Assembly (NCBI GenBank): GCA_963701715.1
Contig: CAVPAX010000004.1
Location: 1-64,000 of the forward strand
Source of the DNA: Methylotenera_A sp963701715
Lineage (GTDB): Bacteria; Pseudomonadota; Gammaproteobacteria; Burkholderiales; Methylophilaceae
Direction: 5' to 3'
Length of the DNA stretch: 64,000 bases
Below the pieces are notes generated by a model. It made no database searches, was not told the origin of the DNA, and saw only the letters and a list, made by a program, of their open reading frames with translations. This document shows positions 61,480-64,000 of this stretch, piece after piece (position 1 is the stretch's first letter; every line of letters begins with the position of its first letter). A program made the position numbers and the translations under genes.

Positions 61480-64000
61480 ATGGCATTGAATCAGCAAACT
61501 GGCTTACAGGAAATAGACGCGCAAGAAACACAGGAATGGCTAGACGCCCTCACCTCGGTAATTGAAAACGAAGGCACGGAGCGTGCCCACTTTTTGCTTG
61601 AAGCGATGATTGACAAGGCGCGCCGCTCAGGCAGCAACTTACCTTATAACGCGACAACTGCTTATGTAAACACCATCCCAACACATTTGCAGCAGCGCTT
61701 ACCTGGCGATCCGGAAATGGAGCGCCGCGTGCGTGCTTTAGTTCGCTGGAACGCAGTCATGACAGTGTTGCGTGCGAATGAAAAATCCCCTGGTGTTGGT
61801 GGTCATATTGCCAGCTTTCAATCTGCAGCCACATTGTATGACACAGGGTTTAACTATTTTTTCCGCGCTCCAAATGAAAGTTTTGGTGGAGATTGCGTGT
61901 ACTTTCAGGGACACTCGTCACCTGGTGTCTATGCACGCGCCTTTTTAGAGGGCCGCATTACCGAAGAGCAGATGGACAATTTCCGCCAAGAAACCGGCGG
62001 TAAAGGCCTATCCAGCTACCCACATCCTTGGCTGATGCCTGACTTCTGGCAGTTTCCGACCGTATCGATGGGCTTAGGTCCGATTGCAGGCATCTATCAG
62101 GCACGCTTCCTAAAATATTTGCACGACCGCGGCATTGCGGACACCAGCGACAGAAAAGTCTGGGTGTTCTGTGGTGATGGCGAGATGGATGAACCTGAAT
62201 CCTTAGGTGCGATTTCATTAGCTAGTCGTGAAAAACTAGATAACCTGATTTTTGTGATTAACTGCAACTTGCAGCGCTTGGATGGTCCGGTGCGCGGCAA
62301 TGGCAAAATCATCCAGGAACTTGAGTCTGATTTCCGTGGTTCCGGCTGGAACGTACTCAAAGTAATCTGGGGCTCGTATTGGGATCCATTGTTAACAATG
62401 GATAAAGATGGCTTGCTGAAAAAACGCATGGAAGAGTGTGTAGACGGTGAATATCAAAACTTTAAAGCCAAAGGCGGTGCTTACACGCGCGAGCATTTCT
62501 TCGGCAAATATCCTGAGCTCAAAGAAATGGTTGCTGCGATGAGCGATCAGGACATCTGGCGCTTGAATCGTGGCGGACACGATCCCCATAAGGTTTATGC
62601 AGCCTACCATGCAGCAGTAAACCACAAAGGCCAACCCACCGTGATTTTAGCGAAAACCGTCAAAGGTTATGGCATGGGCGAGGCAGGTGAGGGTCAGAAT
62701 ACCACTCATCAGCAAAAAAGCATGGATATTGAGTCACTGAAAAAATTCCGCGACCGTTTTGACTTGCCGCTGACTGACGAACAAGTAGAAAACTTAAGTT
62801 TCTATAAACCCGCGGCAGATTCGCCGGAGATGAAGTACATGGCGGAACGTCGTGCCGCCATGGGTGGCTTTGTGCCGCAACGTCGCCGCAAAGGTAATGA
62901 GCTCAAAGTCCCAGAATTATCCGCCTTTGAAAATATGCTGGGGGCAACGGGTGAGCGTGAAATCTCGACTACAATGGCGTTTGTGCGCATCCTTTCCACT
63001 CTGGTTCGCGACAAAGAAATCGGTAAATATATCGTACCGATCGTGCCAGACGAAGCGCGTACATTCGGGATGGAAGGTATGTTCCGCCAATTGGGCATTT
63101 ATGCCAGCCAAGGCCAATTGTACGAACCAATGGATTCTGACCAAGTGATGTACTACAAAGAATCTAAAGACGGTCAAATTCTGGAGGAAGGCATCAATGA
63201 GGCAGGCTCGTTCTCTAGCTGGCTGGCCGCCGCCACTTCGTATAGCGTTACCGGCATGCAGATGATTCCTTTCTACATCTTCTATTCCATGTTCGGCTTC
63301 CAACGCATAGGCGATTTGGCCTGGCTGGCTGGCGACAGCCGTGCACGCGGCTTCCTGCTTGGCGCAACAGCCGGCCGTACTACTCTGAACGGTGAAGGGT
63401 TGCAGCATGAAGATGGCCACAGCCATCTGATGTCAGCAATGATTCCAAACTGCATTTCTTACGACCCGACGTTTGCTTACGAGTTGGCAGTGATTATTCA
63501 AGAAGGCTTGCGCCGCATGGTGCAAAATCAGGAAGATGTGTACTACTACATCACCGTGATGAATGAAAACTATAGCCATCCGGAAATGCCAAAAGGCGCT
63601 GAGGCTGCCATTCTGAAAGGTATGTATAACTTCAGCAAATCGAAGGCTAAGGGTGAAAAAGTACAATTGATGGGCAGTGGCGTGATTTTGCGTGAAGTCA
63701 TTGCGGCAGCTGAAATGCTTGAAAAAGACTGGGGGGTTTCAGCAGACGTGTGGAGCGCAACCAGCTTCACTGAGTTACGTCGCGAAGGCTTGGAATGCGA
63801 CCGCTGGAATATGCTCAACCCTGAAAAGCCTCAAAAAGTGAGCTATATAGCGCAATGCTTAAAAGATGCCAAAGGCCCTGTCATTGCATCAACTGATTAT
63901 ATGAAGAGTTTTGCAGAGCAGATTCAACGCTTTGTACCAAACAAATTCGTGGCACTAGGTACCGACGGTTTCGGCCGCTCAGATAGTCGCGAAGCCTTAC
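61480..64000 (+). CDS. aceE: Pyruvate dehydrogenase E1 component, homodimeric (3' end outside window)
   Basis: AceE decarboxylates pyruvate and acetylates the E2 lipoyl group with thiamine diphosphate. The frame is open from the ATG at 61480 to the window edge, about 840 of the usual ~890 residues. Diagnostic segments are PGVGGHIASFQSAATLYD, the thiamine motif CGDGEMDEPES with NCNLQRLDGPVRGNGK, and TTLNGEGLQHEDGHSHL. CGGAGAA lies upstream. Acetyl-CoA from this complex would feed PhaA and PrpC. aceF presumably follows. Confidence 0.97.
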   Translation, partial: MALNQQTGLQEIDAQETQEWLDALTSVIENEGTERAHFLLEAMIDKARRSGSNLPYNATTAYVNTIPTHLQQRLPGDPEMERRVRALVRWNAVMTVLRANEKSPGVGGHIASFQSAATLYDTGFNYFFRAPNESFGGDCVYFQGHSSPGVYARAFLEGRITEEQMDNFRQETGGKGLSSYPHPWLMPDFWQFPTVSMGLGPIAGIYQARFLKYLHDRGIADTSDRKVWVFCGDGEMDEPESLGAISLASREKLDNLIFVINCNLQRLDGPVRGNGKIIQELESDFRGSGWNVLKVIWGSYWDPLLTMDKDGLLKKRMEECVDGEYQNFKAKGGAYTREHFFGKYPELKEMVAAMSDQDIWRLNRGGHDPHKVYAAYHAAVNHKGQPTVILAKTVKGYGMGEAGEGQNTTHQQKSMDIESLKKFRDRFDLPLTDEQVENLSFYKPAADSPEMKYMAERRAAMGGFVPQRRRKGNELKVPELSAFENMLGATGEREISTTMAFVRILSTLVRDKEIGKYIVPIVPDEARTFGMEGMFRQLGIYASQGQLYEPMDSDQVMYYKESKDGQILEEGINEAGSFSSWLAAATSYSVTGMQMIPFYIFYSMFGFQRIGDLAWLAGDSRARGFLLGATAGRTTLNGEGLQHEDGHSHLMSAMIPNCISYDPTFAYELAVIIQEGLRRMVQNQEDVYYYITVMNENYSHPEMPKGAEAAILKGMYNFSKSKAKGEKVQLMGSGVILREVIAAAEMLEKDWGVSADVWSATSFTELRREGLECDRWNMLNPEKPQKVSYIAQCLKDAKGPVIASTDYMKSFAEQIQRFVPNKFVALGTDGFGRSDSREAL

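Noticed and set aside
62917..63426. A 169-codon minus-strand frame within aceE
   Set aside because: Antisense to conserved AceE catalytic sequence; no independent support.
1..64000. Prophage, insertion sequence, CRISPR or toxin-antitoxin island
   Set aside because: No integrase, transposase, terminal repeats, cas genes or toxin-antitoxin pairs were recognised anywhere.

Overview
The window reads as chromosomal DNA of a betaproteobacterium, most likely from the order Nitrosomonadales and possibly a Methylophilaceae-type methylotroph. This rests on gene content and order: surE-pcm-nlpD, a large succinate dehydrogenase/methylcitrate cluster, E. coli-like RlmJ and homodimeric AceE. Base composition is moderately AT-rich. 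No phage, insertion sequence, CRISPR array or rRNA was seen. The species call is inference from content alone.

Layout. 1-9.0 kb is a Lap-type biofilm system. It has the N-terminus of a giant surface adhesin with an N-terminal retention module and TAAG cleavage site, a periplasmic protease (LapG), a c-di-GMP receptor (LapD), a LuxR-type regulator, and the type I secretion membrane-fusion and ABC proteins (LapC, LapB). No outer-membrane LapE is present. 9.1-14.6 kb holds tRNA-Cys, tRNA-Gly, pgsA, uvrC, an SGNH hydrolase, a tautomerase, a family-5-like uracil-DNA glycosylase, a short CDF transporter and a broken EF-hand gene. 14.7-16.1 kb has rlmJ and a YqhA-like membrane protein.

16.5-22.2 kb is a polyhydroxyalkanoate locus with a class III (PhaE-PhaC) synthase. 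A ribbon-helix-helix-like protein, a coiled-coil protein and a phasin precede it, and a convergent phaA-phaB pair follows. 22.7-36.1 kb is one long minus-strand run: gntR, malic enzyme, sdhCDAB, sdhE, a CitE-like lyase, an acyl-CoA synthetase, class I fumarase, an EF-hand protein, acnB and a membrane protein. Divergent from gntR, 36.2-42.7 kb carries a CitE-like lyase, a frameshifted mesaconyl-CoA hydratase, a third CitE-like lyase, and prpB, prpC and prpD. Together these encode a methylcitrate cycle merged with the C4 part of the TCA cycle, plus a possible malyl-CoA/methylmalyl-CoA/citramalyl-CoA branch.

A 22-bp operator-like sequence is identical in front of phaA and in the gntR/citE intergenic region, so PHA precursor synthesis and the methylcitrate/SDH locus may form one GntR regulon. 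This is the most interesting system in the window.

42.8-64 kb is mostly housekeeping: purB with four overlapping downstream genes, surE-pcm-nlpD, thioredoxin, a pirin/YceI/old-yellow-enzyme/nitroreductase run, psiE-like, tadA, a Bax-inhibitor-like protein, recJ, a glycine-zipper protein, a pentapeptide-repeat protein, a Crp/Fnr regulator, an M17 peptidase and most of aceE, which runs off the right edge.
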